From Rhipicephalus microplus (Eukaryota > Arthropoda > Arachnida > Ixodida > Ixodidae): 64,000 nt of DNA. The stretch is from the NCBI RefSeq assembly GCF_043290135.1, contig NC_134700.1, positions 79,481,000 to 79,544,999 on the forward strand. The letters run 5' to 3'. Positions 22,608-33,568 of the stretch are shown piece by piece. Numbering within the stretch: position 1 is the stretch's first letter; each line of letters opens with the position of its first letter. The notes under the pieces are model-generated. The model worked only from the letters and a program-made list of their open reading frames with translations, was not told the origin of the DNA and did no database searches. The translations under genes were made by a program, and so were the position numbers.

Positions 22608-22780
22608 CCTACCTACCTACCTACCTACCTACCTACCTACCTACCTACCTACCTACCTACCTACCTACCTACCTACCTACCTACCTACCTACCTACCTAC
22701 CTACCTACTTACCTACCTACCTACCTACCTACCTACCTACCTACCTATTTACCTACCTACCTACCTACCTACCTACCTAC
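22608..22780. repeat. CCTA microsatellite (about 43 units)
   Basis: A nearly pure CCTA array of 173 bp with two interruptions (near 22706 and 22747). The right copy has only about 30 bp (57779-57808), so its length changed after the duplication. Confidence 0.97.
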
Positions 22781-24109
22781 CACTACCACGACGACGATGA
22801 CAACAACTGCTACTACTACATACATCGCAGACGCACGACTCACGGCTCAAGGAGCTGCACCCCTAAAATAGTGTGAATGAGCCTATGACGAATAAAAGCC
22901 GTGCCTAGAATAAAGTAAACAAGAGTGAAGACGTCGCTGATTACATAAGTAGGTCAATTATTATACTTCCGGAAACGACTGCAAGTACATCACTGTCGTA
23001 ATTACGCCATTTGATATTCTGGTTGAATTCTCGCTTATTTAGAAAGTGTTTGTGCCCACGATGACAAACTCTTTAAAAAATAATTTTTCAAGGAGAGGTG
23101 TCGGACGAAAATTCACGAAGCTTTTCGCGTACAAGGGTTGGCTACCGTTGCTCTCCTCACTTGGCGTATGTAACATCAAAAAGAGTGTTTCGCTTGTATG
23201 TGTGTTTTGATAAAAAGTTAGTGCAATAAAACTTTTAATACAAACTTTTAAATGATAACACAATTGGCAGGCAGCTTTTCTTGCAGCGCACTATCTTGAT
23301 AGTGGCAGTAACCAATGCAAAGCTTATGTTCTGTTTGTTATCGCGCTGGTGCAGGGTTCTCTCGACATCGCTAGCCGTGCCTTTGTGTCAGAACTTGTCG
23401 TTGGCCTATGAATTGTCTTCAGGAGGTAATGCGTGCCCTATTGAAGGTTTTGCGTCAAACACCAAGAAAATTACCGGCACAAGCAGAACGTTCCTAACGA
23501 GCTCGCAGAACACATCTCCGTCAAAGATGGCGGTGCTGTCATCGCTAATCGATGACAGCTTCGCCATCTTTGACGCCATCATCGCCATCATCCGCATAAG
23601 TGCCAACCAAAGCACGTCACCGCACAACGAACGAACGACACGGTTATAGTGTACAGAAAGCTATTAGCAAATAAAAAAATCAAACCTTGTCTTTCAGATT
23701 CTGTTCTGTGTTTTGTGTTCTACGCATAAAATTGAGGCTCTTTGCAAGCATGTATCGCAAAAGTCTTCGCTAATGAACCTGCAATGGGGTCACAGAGCAA
23801 CAATACGCTAAATAAAGCACAATTTTTTGGCATTTCAAAGTTTCATGCAATGTGGTGTGACATTGCGCATGCGTCAGCAATACATTCAATTGCCACTCAA
23901 CTTTCGCTATTGACCCATTTATCGCTCGAGTAGTTGTAATGACCGAATGTGCAGCAGAGCCTCTTACACACACGTGCCACTAAACAATCTGCCGGTATTC
24001 TCGTTTTTCTGTGCGTCACTTGTGCCCTACCAAAATAATTATATCTGGGATATTACGTGTCAAAATACGATATAATTATTAGGAACGCCACAGTGGAAGT
24101 CTTCAGTTG
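22781..24109. other. Unannotated segment with one strong hairpin, duplicated at 57809-59149
   Basis: No gene supported. It contains the hairpin at 23521-23573, listed separately. An open plus frame at 23281-23649 is broken in the right copy by the loss of one hairpin arm. Confidence 0.5.
23521..23573. repeat. Near-perfect 53-nt hairpin
   Basis: Arms TCAAAGATGGCG + GCTGTCATCG and CGATGACAGC + CGCCATCTTTGA pair over 22 bp. They leave a 2x2 internal loop (GT/TT) and a 5-nt loop (CTAAT). The right copy (58555 onward) keeps the left arm but has lost most of the right arm. It could be a small inverted duplication or a small-RNA precursor. Confidence 0.9.
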
Positions 24110-24262
24110 TTTTAGACCTTGTGCTCCTAAACGTTCTATCACCTCACACATTACCCGGACTGCAACAATTTCGCCTGCACCAAAATTCGACCTTAGAAAC
24201 CACAATCGAACCTGCGACCTTCTGCTCAACAACCGAGCACCATAGCCACTGATCCTTTGAAG
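24110..24262 (-). mobile_element. tRNA-derived SINE (Ruka-like), minus orientation
   Basis: On the minus strand: an A-box-like GTGGCTATGGTGCTCGG, then GGTCGCAGGTTCGATTGTGG (B box), then TTTTGGTGCAGGCGAAATTG. This is the 5' part of the tick SINE. Duplicate at 59150-59262. Confidence 0.75.
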
Positions 24263-24931
24263 CGAACACTTCGAAAATGGCAAGAAGCTGTTCCGTGGTA
24301 GCTCACTTATTGTGCGTAATCGCTCAGAAATGCTACTTAAGTAGCCACATTTCTTCAAATCAGAAAATTATGCTACATGCATAAATGGTGAGAAATTACC
24401 CGAAATTCAGTCAGTATGTGAAAGTCCTTATCCTTGAATACACGAATTTTAACAACAAAGCGAAAGTTAAAGGTCTGAGTACCAAACACGTCCCGGTGAG
24501 GGGTGGAACGGTGGGTTCCATGCTTAACAGCCCGTAAGGCCTAACCACCTCATCATTTCATTATTGAGGACATTTCGCGAGAGAAGTCAATTCAGTCGAG
24601 CTGCCATGTCTAAGGGTATGGCACCTCGAGGCATGAATTCAAGGCAATGATGCGAAGCCCTTACCCCTCACCAATGTTAACAACGAAGCGCTAAGGACTC
24701 ACCTTGTTGTACTTTCACCAATATCTGGCGTCTCCTCCGAATTCTCAGATCCCCTTGTTATCTGGCCAGTGATCCAAGCGCACCGCCCACATAGGACGTG
24801 TGCATGCCGGCAGAGAAATCTTGATGTTATATGGAACTACCGAAGAGCATGCGGAATGAATTTGCGACAGGAAGATGGACGAGTAGCTATAACCATATCA
24901 ACCCTTTCTGGTCTGGTGCATTTCGAAAAAT
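24263..24931. other. Unannotated segment, duplicated at 59263-59904
   Basis: Nothing supportable. It ends at the LINE insertion point. Confidence 0.5.
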
Positions 24932-24941
24932 GAACTTGGCA
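24932..24941. repeat. 5' target-site duplication of LINE (GAACTTGGCA)
   Basis: Ten bases identical to 30496-30505, directly bordering the LINE on both sides. The right duplicate has the unoccupied region near 59905-59930, with a small deletion. Confidence 0.85.
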
Positions 24942-25049
24942 GGAAGACGAAGATGAATTGTTGCTGTAGCTGAGTGTTTGCCGTTCATCTTCAGACTTTT
25001 CACTTATTTTAGCAGTTATACGGGGAACGTAGTTCCCTTGTCGGCGGCG

Positions 25050-26383
25050 ATGGAAGTGGACTCATCTGCACGCCCACCTGAGTGGCCGGCGACAGCGCCG
25101 GTAGCCTCAAAGTAGCGAAACTGCCTTTCCAGTGACAGCGAGGCTACCCTCATCGACCTGCCGAGAGCGTCGACAGCTCCGACGACGAATACGTGACCGT
25201 CATGAGCCAGAAAGCAAAGCGGAAGATGCTCAGGGTATCCATGGACGCATCTGCTGGGAGGGCCCCGCAAAGCTCGCCGAGGTACACCGTCCTATTCTTG
25301 CCTACGCAACCATCCATCAACATGAGACTACTGAAGAGGCAAGCTGTATCTTCAGAGCTCGAGGCACTGGTGCCGAACAGTATTAAGGATATCAGAGTGA
25401 ATCCCCGGAAAAATGTTGTAGCAGTGGAAGTCGCTCAAGCATCAACGTTAGATTCACTGAGCAAAGTTACTATCCTTGGCGGCATGAATGTTCACACAAT
25501 CATTCCGCTAGGAAATCAGGCAACTACAGGCGTCATATATGACATCGATGTGACCATCTCGAACGAAGATCTGCCAATTCTTATTAAGCCTGCTATTGAT
25601 GGGCACCAAATACTACAGGTGTGCCGTCAAGGAAAGTCGAGATGTGTGACGATAGACTTTAAGAGTGATTGTCTGCCGACACATGTTAAGGTGGGTCATT
25701 TCCGACATGCTGTGCGGCCATTTGTCCCTAAGCCGCTTCAGTGCCGAAAACGTCAGAAATTTGGTCATGTGAGCGCCGTCTGTGGAAATCCTACAACATG
25801 TCCTCGTTGTGGTACACCACACTCTGCCGACAACTGTAAGGCTAATTCCTAGAAATGCCCGAATTGCCAAGGGCCCCACGACGCCACATCAAAAGAGTGT
25901 CCGAAAATAAGGCAGGAGATTTCGGTTTTGAAGAAGAAAATGGTGAGGGACCGTTCGACTCACCGAGAAGCGGTTGCTGTCGTCACGTGACATCGTTCTC
26001 GTCGCCGACGCTCATCTAGAAAGCCTGCCCACAGTATCAAGACTTCTGTAAAGCCTTCTTTCGTTGAATCGGCTTCACCACCACCGCCGGACAGAACGAA
26101 CACGTGCACCAAGATTGCTGCCCCTGAAAAGGAGGCTCTGGAAGAAGCATGGCCATCACTTCCAAGGATAACCCCTGCAGAAAAACGGGAGCGTGCACCG
26201 GTAGCACCACTTTCTGAATCTCGCTAAGATGAGGCGACAGAGCGTGACCGAGAAATTTTGACAATGATCAAGTCTCTCATCAATGCCATTCGCACACTAA
26301 TAGGCAACACGAACACGCCTACAGCACGATGCGCAGTGCAAGTATTGGATGCCCTGAGTCTAGTGCTTGCCAACTTCGCATAG
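25050..26383 (+). pseudogene. LINE ORF1 (Gag-like zinc-knuckle protein), broken
   Basis: The likely start is ATG 25050 (MEVDSS...). A stop at 25113-25115 and a frameshift near 25165 lead into the main frame, which reads from before 25193 to 26383. Zinc knuckles: CX2RX4HX4C at 25742-25783 (second Cys replaced by Arg), CX2CX3HX4C at 25799-25837 and CX2CX3HX6C at 25856-25900. In-frame stops are at 25850-25852, 25988-25990 and 26225-26227. ORF1 proteins bind the element RNA and act as nucleic acid chaperones. ORF2 starts 5 bases after the final stop. Confidence 0.85.
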
Positions 26384-26388
26384 ACAAA

Positions 26389-29300
26389 ATGGCTCTTTCA
26401 CAGCCTTCATTCCGAGACGAAGTACGTAGTGCGACAGTTTTACAGTGGAATGCCAGAGGACTTAAATCACAGATCTCATGTTTTCGACATTACGTTTTCC
26501 GCAACAGATTTCCTATATTAGTAATATGTGAACCAAATTTGTCAAAAGCGATTAAGCTTTCTGGCTACGAAGCCTTCACTTCATCGGCTTGTGGTGAGCC
26601 CAACAAAGTAATTATATATATCCGCACAGATTTAACCTACATTCCACATTTGGTGCAACCCCATAACGGAAATCAATACGTATGCCCCCGCGTTGCAAAG
26701 ACGAAGGTAGCCTTCACACTTATCGGCGCATACATCTCACCATCTGGTCAGTTCGATGGTGAAAGACTACATGACATCTTGACCGCTACACCTGGACCTT
26801 GGATTGTTATTGGTGATTTCAATGCTCATCACTTGCTTTGGGGAAGCACTAAGATTGATTCCAGAGGCCGGAAACTTGCTGAATTTGCCTCACGCCACGA
26901 ACGTAACGTTATGAATGACGGCAGTCCAACGTATTTGTGTGGTTCGAGATATAGCAGTTGCTTGGATCTTGCATTAGTGTCACGGCAATTCACCCAACAA
27001 GTGCGATGGCTCACTGATATTGAGACTCACGGCAGTGATCATATTCCAACGTATCTGAAGGTCACAGGTTTTGCAACTTCCTCCTCATCAACTAACAGAA
27101 GAGTTAATTGGACAATGTACAACGCGAAGGTGGAAGAGGCATGCGATGATATCGCGTGCGGCCTCGAGGAGGTAATGAAAAATGTGATGGAAGATGTTAC
27201 GTGCGCCTTTAAATACACATCAAAGCGTACATAATTTGATATAGAACTTGAACGACTACGAACAATTCGTAGGCGGGCGGAGAGGAGGTACAGGCGCACT
27301 AATTCGATTCATGACCTCAGAGACGCTCGACGTCTACAACAGAAAATCCAACGTCGAATGGACAAGCTGGAGGACCAACGGTGGAAAAAATTTTGTGAAT
27401 CACTCGATCCTCGCACGCCTATGTCCCATATATGGAGGACGGTGCGTGGCCTTGGCTCGACTCCACCGCAACGTCCATTCAGCACATTGGCTCTCCATCA
27501 AGGCCGCCTGCAGGTGGACGTTGCTGAAGATTTCTGCGTAAGGATTGCCGGCAATGTGGTTACCATGAGTGACGAAGTTCTCGGGTTTGTTCCTGTAGCA
27601 CGAGTTTCTGAACTGAATATGCTTTTCTCACTCGAGGAACTGGATGCAGCTCTAGCCACCTGCAGACGCTCATCATCACCTGGGCCGGACGGTATTACAT
27701 ACGCTGCTTTATGCCATCTTGGAAGACGCGGCCGAGACCAGCTACTAAAATGCTACAACCAGTCGTGGAACGATGGCGTCGTTCCAGAAAGGTGGAAATC
27801 CAGCCGCCTGCAGGTTGACGTTGCTGAAGATTTCTGCGTAAGGATTGCCGGCAATGTGGTTACCATGAGTGACGAAGTTCTCGGGGTTGTTCCTGTAGCA
27901 CGAGGTTCTGAACTGAATATGTTTTTCTCACTCGAGGAACTGGATGCAGCTCTGGCCACCTGCAGACGTTCATCATCACCTGGGCTGGACTGTATTACAT
28001 ACGCTGCTTTATGCCATCTTGGAAGACGCGGCCGAGACCAGCTACTAAAATGCTACAACCAGTCATGGAACGATGGCGTCGTTTCATAAAGGTGGAAATC
28101 CAGCCGCTTGGTACCAATCCTCAAACCTGGAAAGTCGCCGCTTGATCTGGCATCATATCGACCCATTTCGCTATCCAGCTGCATAAGGAAAATAATGGAA
28201 AGAATGGTTCTGACACGCCTCGACTGGTACATTGAACGCTATAATATATACCCAAAAGCCATGGCTGGTTTTCGAAGAGGCCTCTCTTCTATTGATAATG
28301 TCATCGACCTCGTAATTTCTGTGCAACAACAGAAATACCTCAAGCGCATCTCGGTTGCAATGTTCCTCGATGTGAAAGGTGCATACGACAACGTAACGCA
28401 CGATGCCATCCTAGATGCCTTGGCGAACATTGGAATCGGTGGAGAAATGTTTCAATGGATTCGGAGCTACCTGCAGAGGAGATCCTTCTTCATGCTCACT
28501 GCGGAAGGCCGCACCGTTGATCGTTACACCAATCGTGGCGTTTCACAAGGCGGGGTTCTCAGTCCTACGCTGTTTAACCTCACGATCATTGGCCTTGTAC
28601 AAAGCCTACCTCAATCAGTCAATATATCTACATACGCTGATGATATATGTATCTGGGCTTCAGCAGTGATACGACTCCAGGTACGCGCACGGCTCCAGAA
28701 AGCAGCGAGAATAACGTCGACGTACCTCCATGCTCGAGGCCTCCCAATTTCCACCGAGATGTGCGCCTTAGTCCCTTTTACCCGCAAGCCCATGATCTGT
28801 TATCCTGTTTCTATCGACAACGTTAACCTTTCGTATATGAGACGTCATTTATTCCTGGGTGTCATTATCGACAGAGATCTCTCGTGGAGCGCTCACATCT
28901 CGCACTTGAAGAAGAGGCTCAGCTCTATCACACACGTGATGAGATTTCTCGCTAGTAAAACGTGGAGCACATCAGTGTCATCTATGCTTCAGCTGTACAG
29001 AGCGCTATTCTTGGGATATTTGCGGTATAGCACGCCCGTGCTTTCCAACGCCAGAAAAACTAACATCAGTGTCCTGCAAAGCATTCAAGGCCAAGTCCTC
29101 CGCACATGCTTGGGGCTACCTCGGTGCGCTAATACATTAGCAACAATTGGTATTGCTAAAGACCATCCGATCACGACATATATAACTGTTGACACACTCC
29201 GGACACATATTCGTCACATATCCAGAGTGCCTAACCACCACCTTGCTAGCCTGCCACTAGAAAGACCAAAGGCAGCGTTTTCCAAAGTTGTTGCGGCTAA

Positions 29301-30345
29301 CCAGAATTCCATCTCGTGGAGATTCTCGCCCGCAATTATACCACTATCTCCAGAGTGGTGCATGAAAAGACCGACTGTGCACCTTGAAGTGCCGGGGATA
29401 TCTAAAAAAACGAGCCTGTCATCTGCAGCCCTCAAGCAGATCTCACTGGACTTTTTGCATTTGTCATATGCTAACCGAATTCATGTTTACACGGACGGTT
29501 CAGTCTCGGGAAGTTCGACAGGTGCCTTTGTCATACCATCTCGATCAATCATTGTCAAATTCAAGACATCACACGTCACGACATCTACGGGATCCGAGCT
29601 CGCCGCTCTTCGAGCTGCCGTGGAGTTTGTTACGCAAGAACCCCCTAGTAGATGGGCCATTTTCTGTGACTCCAAGGCAGCCCTTCAAAGCGTGCGAAGT
29701 CTACGACGTGGAAACTATCACCAGATGGTGCATCGTACTAATGAAATTTGTCATTGCGCTGCTGATCAAGGACACGACATTGTTTTACAATGGTTGCCGG
29801 GCCACTGTGGCATCAGTGGTAACCACCTCGCCGACGACGCTGCCCGATGTGCCCCCGATGGAGCGCCCACACTGGGAATACCCTTGTCAAGAGTAGACGC
29901 AGCTAGAGAACTTCGTCACATTGCACATAATGCCACGCTTGCGCACTGGAATTCTCCATCTAACTCCAATCAACGCCCTAATAATCTGAAGTCATTACTT
30001 CAGAAACAACTGCCATCTAAGATTTCTCGACGTGACCCTACAATGCTGTGCCGGCTGTGGACTGGGCTAGCATTTACCAAGTCATTCAGCCATCGCATTG
30101 GCATGGCGGATTCATCCATGTGTGAAAGCTGCAACGGTATAGAGACTATTGAACATCTCTTGTGCCACTGTGCCCAATTTGATGAAGATCGCCGGACTCT
30201 CCCGTGTGCCTTGAATAGACTCGATGACCGGCCATTTAATGAAGCAAAGATTTTAGGAGCCCGGTCGCGCAGCACATCAGCACAGAAAGCCACACGAGCC
30301 CTCCTGAGATACTTGACAGCAACTTCATTGAGGGACCGTCTGTGA
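26389..30345 (+). pseudogene. LINE ORF2 polyprotein: APE endonuclease, RT, RNase H
   Basis: One frame of 1,318 codons with only two stops (27232-27234 and 28087-28089). The APE endonuclease spans about 26440-27070: WNARG, a CEPNL segment, GDFNAHH at 26812-26832, and SDH at about 27035. RT spans about 27660-28950 with the YADD box at 28633-28644. RNase H is at about 29485-29850 with YTDGS (Asp at 29494-29496), GSELAAL, CDSK and the late H..(A)DD segment. A CX2CX7HX4C motif is at 30121-30171. A 300-bp segment that includes the RT N-terminus is duplicated in frame (27504-28103); the second stop lies in the second unit. The start ATG 26389 is chosen because it follows ORF1 directly and precedes the first endonuclease motif. 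Confidence 0.92.
27504..28103 (+). repeat. 300-bp in-frame direct duplication inside LINE ORF2
   Basis: 27504-27803 and 27804-28103 are direct repeats of exactly 300 bp (100 codons), with about 10 differences by eye. Each encodes the linker plus the first RT motif region (SSPG.D.ITYAAL...). The phase is kept, so the reading frame downstream is unaffected. Confidence 0.95.
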
Positions 30346-30495
30346 AACTCGGCATTGTGTGTGTGATGTGACATGTGTCTATCCTTCTCTTTCTCTTTTA
30401 CTCCCCTCTCCCCCTCCCCATGTGTAGGGTAGCAAACTGGACGCATAGTCTAGCTAACCTCCCTACCTTTCCTACATTCCTTCTCTCTCTCTCTC

Positions 30496-30505
30496 GAACT
30501 TGGCA
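30496..30505. repeat. 3' target-site duplication of LINE
   Basis: GAACTTGGCA, identical to 24932-24941; it follows the CTCTCTC tail directly. Confidence 0.85.
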
Positions 30506-30929
30506 CAACAACTTTCGCACTCGTGTTTCACCTTCTGTAGTAGACGTAAAAAAGGCATCACATTCAGCAAGCGAGCTGATGTGTTCATGTGTACATTGGT
30601 GCACGCGTGTCTGATAGCTTGATTTTTGACGATGCAAGAATTACCCGCATGATTCTACATGCTATAGTCATGCCTTTCTCGTCCCCGCAGTACGCCAATG
30701 AAGGCTGCTTATGATATGCACGCCAGCGCACCATATATCTTGACCTCCGCTTCGATGTGTAATGACGTACGCAACGGGATTGTGACAAGTTTCATGTGTC
30801 AACCAGTGCGTGAACTTTGTCATACAATCTTACCTTCCCATACTAATGTTAGTTCACGCCAAGTTAAGGGGGCGATCACGAGAGCACTCAGATGTAGGCG
30901 GCTAGAGATATATAGATAGGCAAATCGAA
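30506..30929. other. Unannotated segment, duplicated at 59918-60320
   Basis: Collinearity with the right copy resumes here (CGTGTTTCACCTTCTGTAGTAGACG). It ends in a decayed GATA-like patch (GATATATAGATAG, near 30906). No gene. Confidence 0.55.
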
Positions 30930-31794
30930 AAAAAAGTGTTTACACTACGCAAATAGGTGTTCAGCAATTATTAATGCGTGGCAAAAGCATAGAATCGCAC
31001 CAGTCGTTACGCCATGTGACTGCGAAACTTGAGCATCGTAGAAAGCCATGAACCTACTGCAGAGGGCCGAGCTATAATATATGACAATCGTCGGTATACC
31101 CACAGCATTTACATAGCTCTTTTGCTGTAGCGTTAATGGTGATCATTATAACAATGAACCCACACCGAAACTTTTTCACCTTCGAGTCACTTATGGCAAA
31201 TATAGCGTAAGAAGCGGCATGAAACTTCCATCGCTTTTCACATCTATATGCTCGATTCTGCGTCACTGTAAATCTTTAATTCCTAACTGCTTGCAAAAAA
31301 AAAATACGATTGCCTTTAGCGAACTCTCGAAGTAAACGCTAGTGTTTCAAACGAGACTTTACAGTCACCCAAATTGGCGCTTTTGCTCTTTTAGTATCAT
31401 ACTTAGACGATGATATTTTTATTAAGGCACGGTGTGTGACTTTTCGATGACAATTTTCTCTAGCGCTTCACTACTCTAGCTTTATAGAAATATCATAAAG
31501 TTTCTACATTCGAAGCAAAACTCACAAAAGAATATGTTACTTTTATTTCATTTGAGCTTCATATCTGCAATTCCCTATTAAAGGTCATTCTGACCATGTT
31601 CAATGAAGCTCCCGTAATAAAACCATCGAAAAAAAACACAGCGAAACAAAGTTCGCATACAATTTTTTTATTTCTGTCGTGCAAAAAAGTTTCCGCACTG
31701 CCGTTAATAGGAACAAAATCAAACAAACGTTAAGGTATAATAAATAACAAAACAAAAAGACACCGCCAGAGGCACCAGCCGGCAGCTGGCATCG
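30930..31794. repeat. L block, copy 2
   Basis: Diverged homologue of 7994-8880, with shared order TAGAATCGCACCA, ACTGC.GAGGGC, ACCCACACC, CTGCGTCACT and TAGCGCTTCACTAC. As in copy 1, it carries poly(A)-type motifs for minus-strand transcription near 31660. It includes the identical block at 31095-31281. A 64-codon minus frame (31072-31266) is open in both duplicate copies but unrecognised. Confidence 0.65.
31095..31281. other. 187-bp block identical to 60503-60689
   Basis: No difference read over 187 bp, bounded by a G/C difference at 31094 and a C/T at 31282. Flanks differ noticeably. It coincides with the minus-strand frame of 64 codons. Confidence 0.8.
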
Positions 31795-32110
31795 GTGGAC
31801 TCTCACACCGACTTCAGCGCCTTCGTAATTCCCGTCGTCGTCGTCGTGCGAGACACCGCCCACGTCGTCTCACCCCGTGACCGCTCTTTGCGCCCAAGTC
31901 ATATCGGGTGGTACGGCGAGCTGCGCGGCCAGCACGTGCAGGGCATACAGCGTCGGCGATGCGCGAGCCTTCAGAACGTGGCCCTGCGCGAAACGCCACC
32001 ATGGGGAGCATTGTAAGACGGCAGACTAGCGAGTCGACTGACTCCGACTCACATCGAAACGTGAATCCAAATCTCAGAGAGTCGCTGGAGGAATAATTTG
32101 GGGAGTTGTA
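31795..32110. other. Exon-like CpG-rich segment of L block, copy 2
   Basis: Counterpart of 8881-9200. It has a perfect Kozak-type start GCCACCATGG (ATG at 32001-32003) opening a 31-codon frame that ends ...RESLEE then TAA at 32094-32096. Copy 1 reads Tyr at that stop and continues FGEV. Minus-strand frames are open too (31814-32011). No family is recognised and coding status is uncertain. Confidence 0.4.
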
Positions 32111-32489
32111 AAAGCAAGTGAGTCCTTTATGTAAAGAAATGTCGGTGACAGTGTTAGCCCATTTGAGGAAAAATTATGAATTAAAGTCTGAGTGAGCCCA
32201 GTAGAGATAAATTTGCGCGAGCGTGCATGCGAGTGAGCTTGAAACATAAAATACATTTATTTAGTGAGTATAATCAATCTCCGCGTCTTCTGCCGACCTA
32301 CGGTCATATATATTTATTTATATTCAGCATTAATACTTGCCTTATGACAATTCATGTTTATAATCAGGGCTACTCACGCAGATATGCCACCGGGAGAATA
32401 ATTGACGCGAGGCGTAAGCAATGTAGCGAGGGCGAGTTTCTTGTCTTCTTACCGCAGTAAATTTAACCGCTAGTTATGGCGTTGCCTCT
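32111..32489. other. Unannotated segment, duplicated at 61500-61877
   Basis: AT-rich; nothing supportable. Confidence 0.5.
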
Positions 32490-33060
32490 CCGCGGTGATC
32501 TAGTGACTAAGGTACTCGGTTGCTGACCCGCACGTCGTGGTATAGAATCCTGGCTGTTACGCATAAATAAAGAGCGCGGATTTGCACTTGGTTGACATAG
32601 ATCCTAGTGAACGCAAATTTTCGCGTCATGTTTCATTTCTGAAGTTACGCATATATCGCTATACACTCTAAGATGTGGTTGGGTTAAAAGCGCCTTTTTT
32701 AACCTACAACGATCATTATCTGGCTGCTGACCAGTAGGTCTTGGATTCAAAACAAGCCATTGTAGCTGTATTTTGGTAGAAGAGAGTTGCCAGGGGCCTG
32801 TGTGCTGTGCGATGTCAAATTGCAAAAAAAAACATATGGTCAGAATTCCTGGAGCCTTTCACAACTGCGTTTCTTATAGTCTTATAATGGTTTCAGGAAG
32901 TATCGAAACCTAAGATATTATTGTTATCACCCTGTTATAATAATTTATACATGGACTTTAACGTCCCAAAACCACCATATGATTATGAGAGACGCCGCGG
33001 TGGACGGCTCCGGAAATTTCAACCATCGGTGCTACTTTAACGTGCGCTCAAATCTGCCCC
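32490..33060. mobile_element. Cluster of Ruka-like SINE pieces (two plus, one minus)
   Basis: 32490-32600 (plus) has CGGTGATCTAGTGACTAAGG and GCTGCTGACCCGCACGTCG. 32706-32895 (plus) has GGCTGCTGACCAGTAGGTC, then GGCCTGTGTGCTGTGCGATGTCA. 32945-33060 (minus) has AACGTCCCAAAACCACCATATGATTATGAGAGACGCCGCGG, the reverse complement of the SINE 3' end. All three are kept at 61878-62470. Confidence 0.78.
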
Positions 33061-33149
33061 GTAAATGATTACATTACTAAAATATTATTGGTCATCTGGC
33101 TTGCTAGCTTTTTGAAAACTAGGCACACCTTTATTATCAATAATACTAT

Positions 33150-33410
33150 TGCCGCGACTGGTTGGCCACGTTCAAGTAGCCCGCCGCAATCATTGTGGCA
33201 AGAGCACCAGCAAGACCCGGCTGGAATGCGCCACGCGTTCGTGCGCTTGGCCTACGAGGAAGAGGAAGATAGTTGAATCTGTGCCACTCGACTATTGTTA
33301 TTATTTACGGCTATGAGACTACCTGAATGCCTGAATTAGCACACTTGATGATCCTGTCACCCGGTTCTTGGCCGATCCCCCTTTGTGGGCGAGTGCCAGC
33401 AAAGCTGAAG

Positions 33411-33460
<50 letters not shown>

Positions 33461-33564
33461 CTCAGCTACTCGGACTCGACGACCATAGACATTAGACTCG
33501 TGGGCACAAGTTCGCCATAATAAAGACGCTTGTTTTTTAGCCCGTCTGCCTCAGCATCGCTACA
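33150..33564 (+). repeat. 5' LTR of Ty3 element 3 (with internal insertion)
   Basis: Starts TGCCGCGAC and ends ...CGCTACA; poly(A) signal AATAAA at 33519-33524. Without the insertion at 33291-33462 the LTR is about 240 bp. It differs from the 3' LTR at about 6 of the first 140 positions. Confidence 0.85.
33291..33462. mobile_element. Small insertion with (TCA)n tail inside 5' LTR
   Basis: Absent from the 3' LTR and from the right-copy 5' LTR. It has CCCGGTTCTTGGCCGATCCCC, a motif seen in tick short repeats, and ends in a 48-bp TCA microsatellite (33413-33460). CACTC occurs on both sides and may be a target duplication. Probably a short SINE-like element. Confidence 0.6.
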
Positions 33565-33568
33565 TTTC

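Larger units (their letters stand above)
24942..30495 (+). mobile_element. I-clade non-LTR retrotransposon (LINE), near full length
   Basis: A 5.55-kb element with ORF1 (three zinc knuckles) and ORF2 (APE endonuclease, RT, RNase H, C-terminal CCHC). The RNase H domain together with an APE endonuclease points to the I group. The 3' end is a pyrimidine tail (CTCTCTCTCTCTC) and not poly(A). It is flanked by perfect 10-bp target duplications and absent from the right copy, so it inserted after the 30-kb duplication. Few disabling changes are present. Confidence 0.92.

Noticed and set aside
22530..22871. 113-codon frame of repeated Thr-Tyr-Leu-Pro
   Set aside because: Translation of the CCTA microsatellite; collapses in the right copy where the array is short.
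23281..23649. 122-codon plus-strand frame
   Set aside because: Runs through the hairpin; the right copy is frameshifted and lacks the hairpin arm.
33413..33460. Regular short repeats considered as a CRISPR array
   Set aside because: Trinucleotide microsatellite in a eukaryotic retroelement; no spacers. No CRISPR-like array anywhere in the window.
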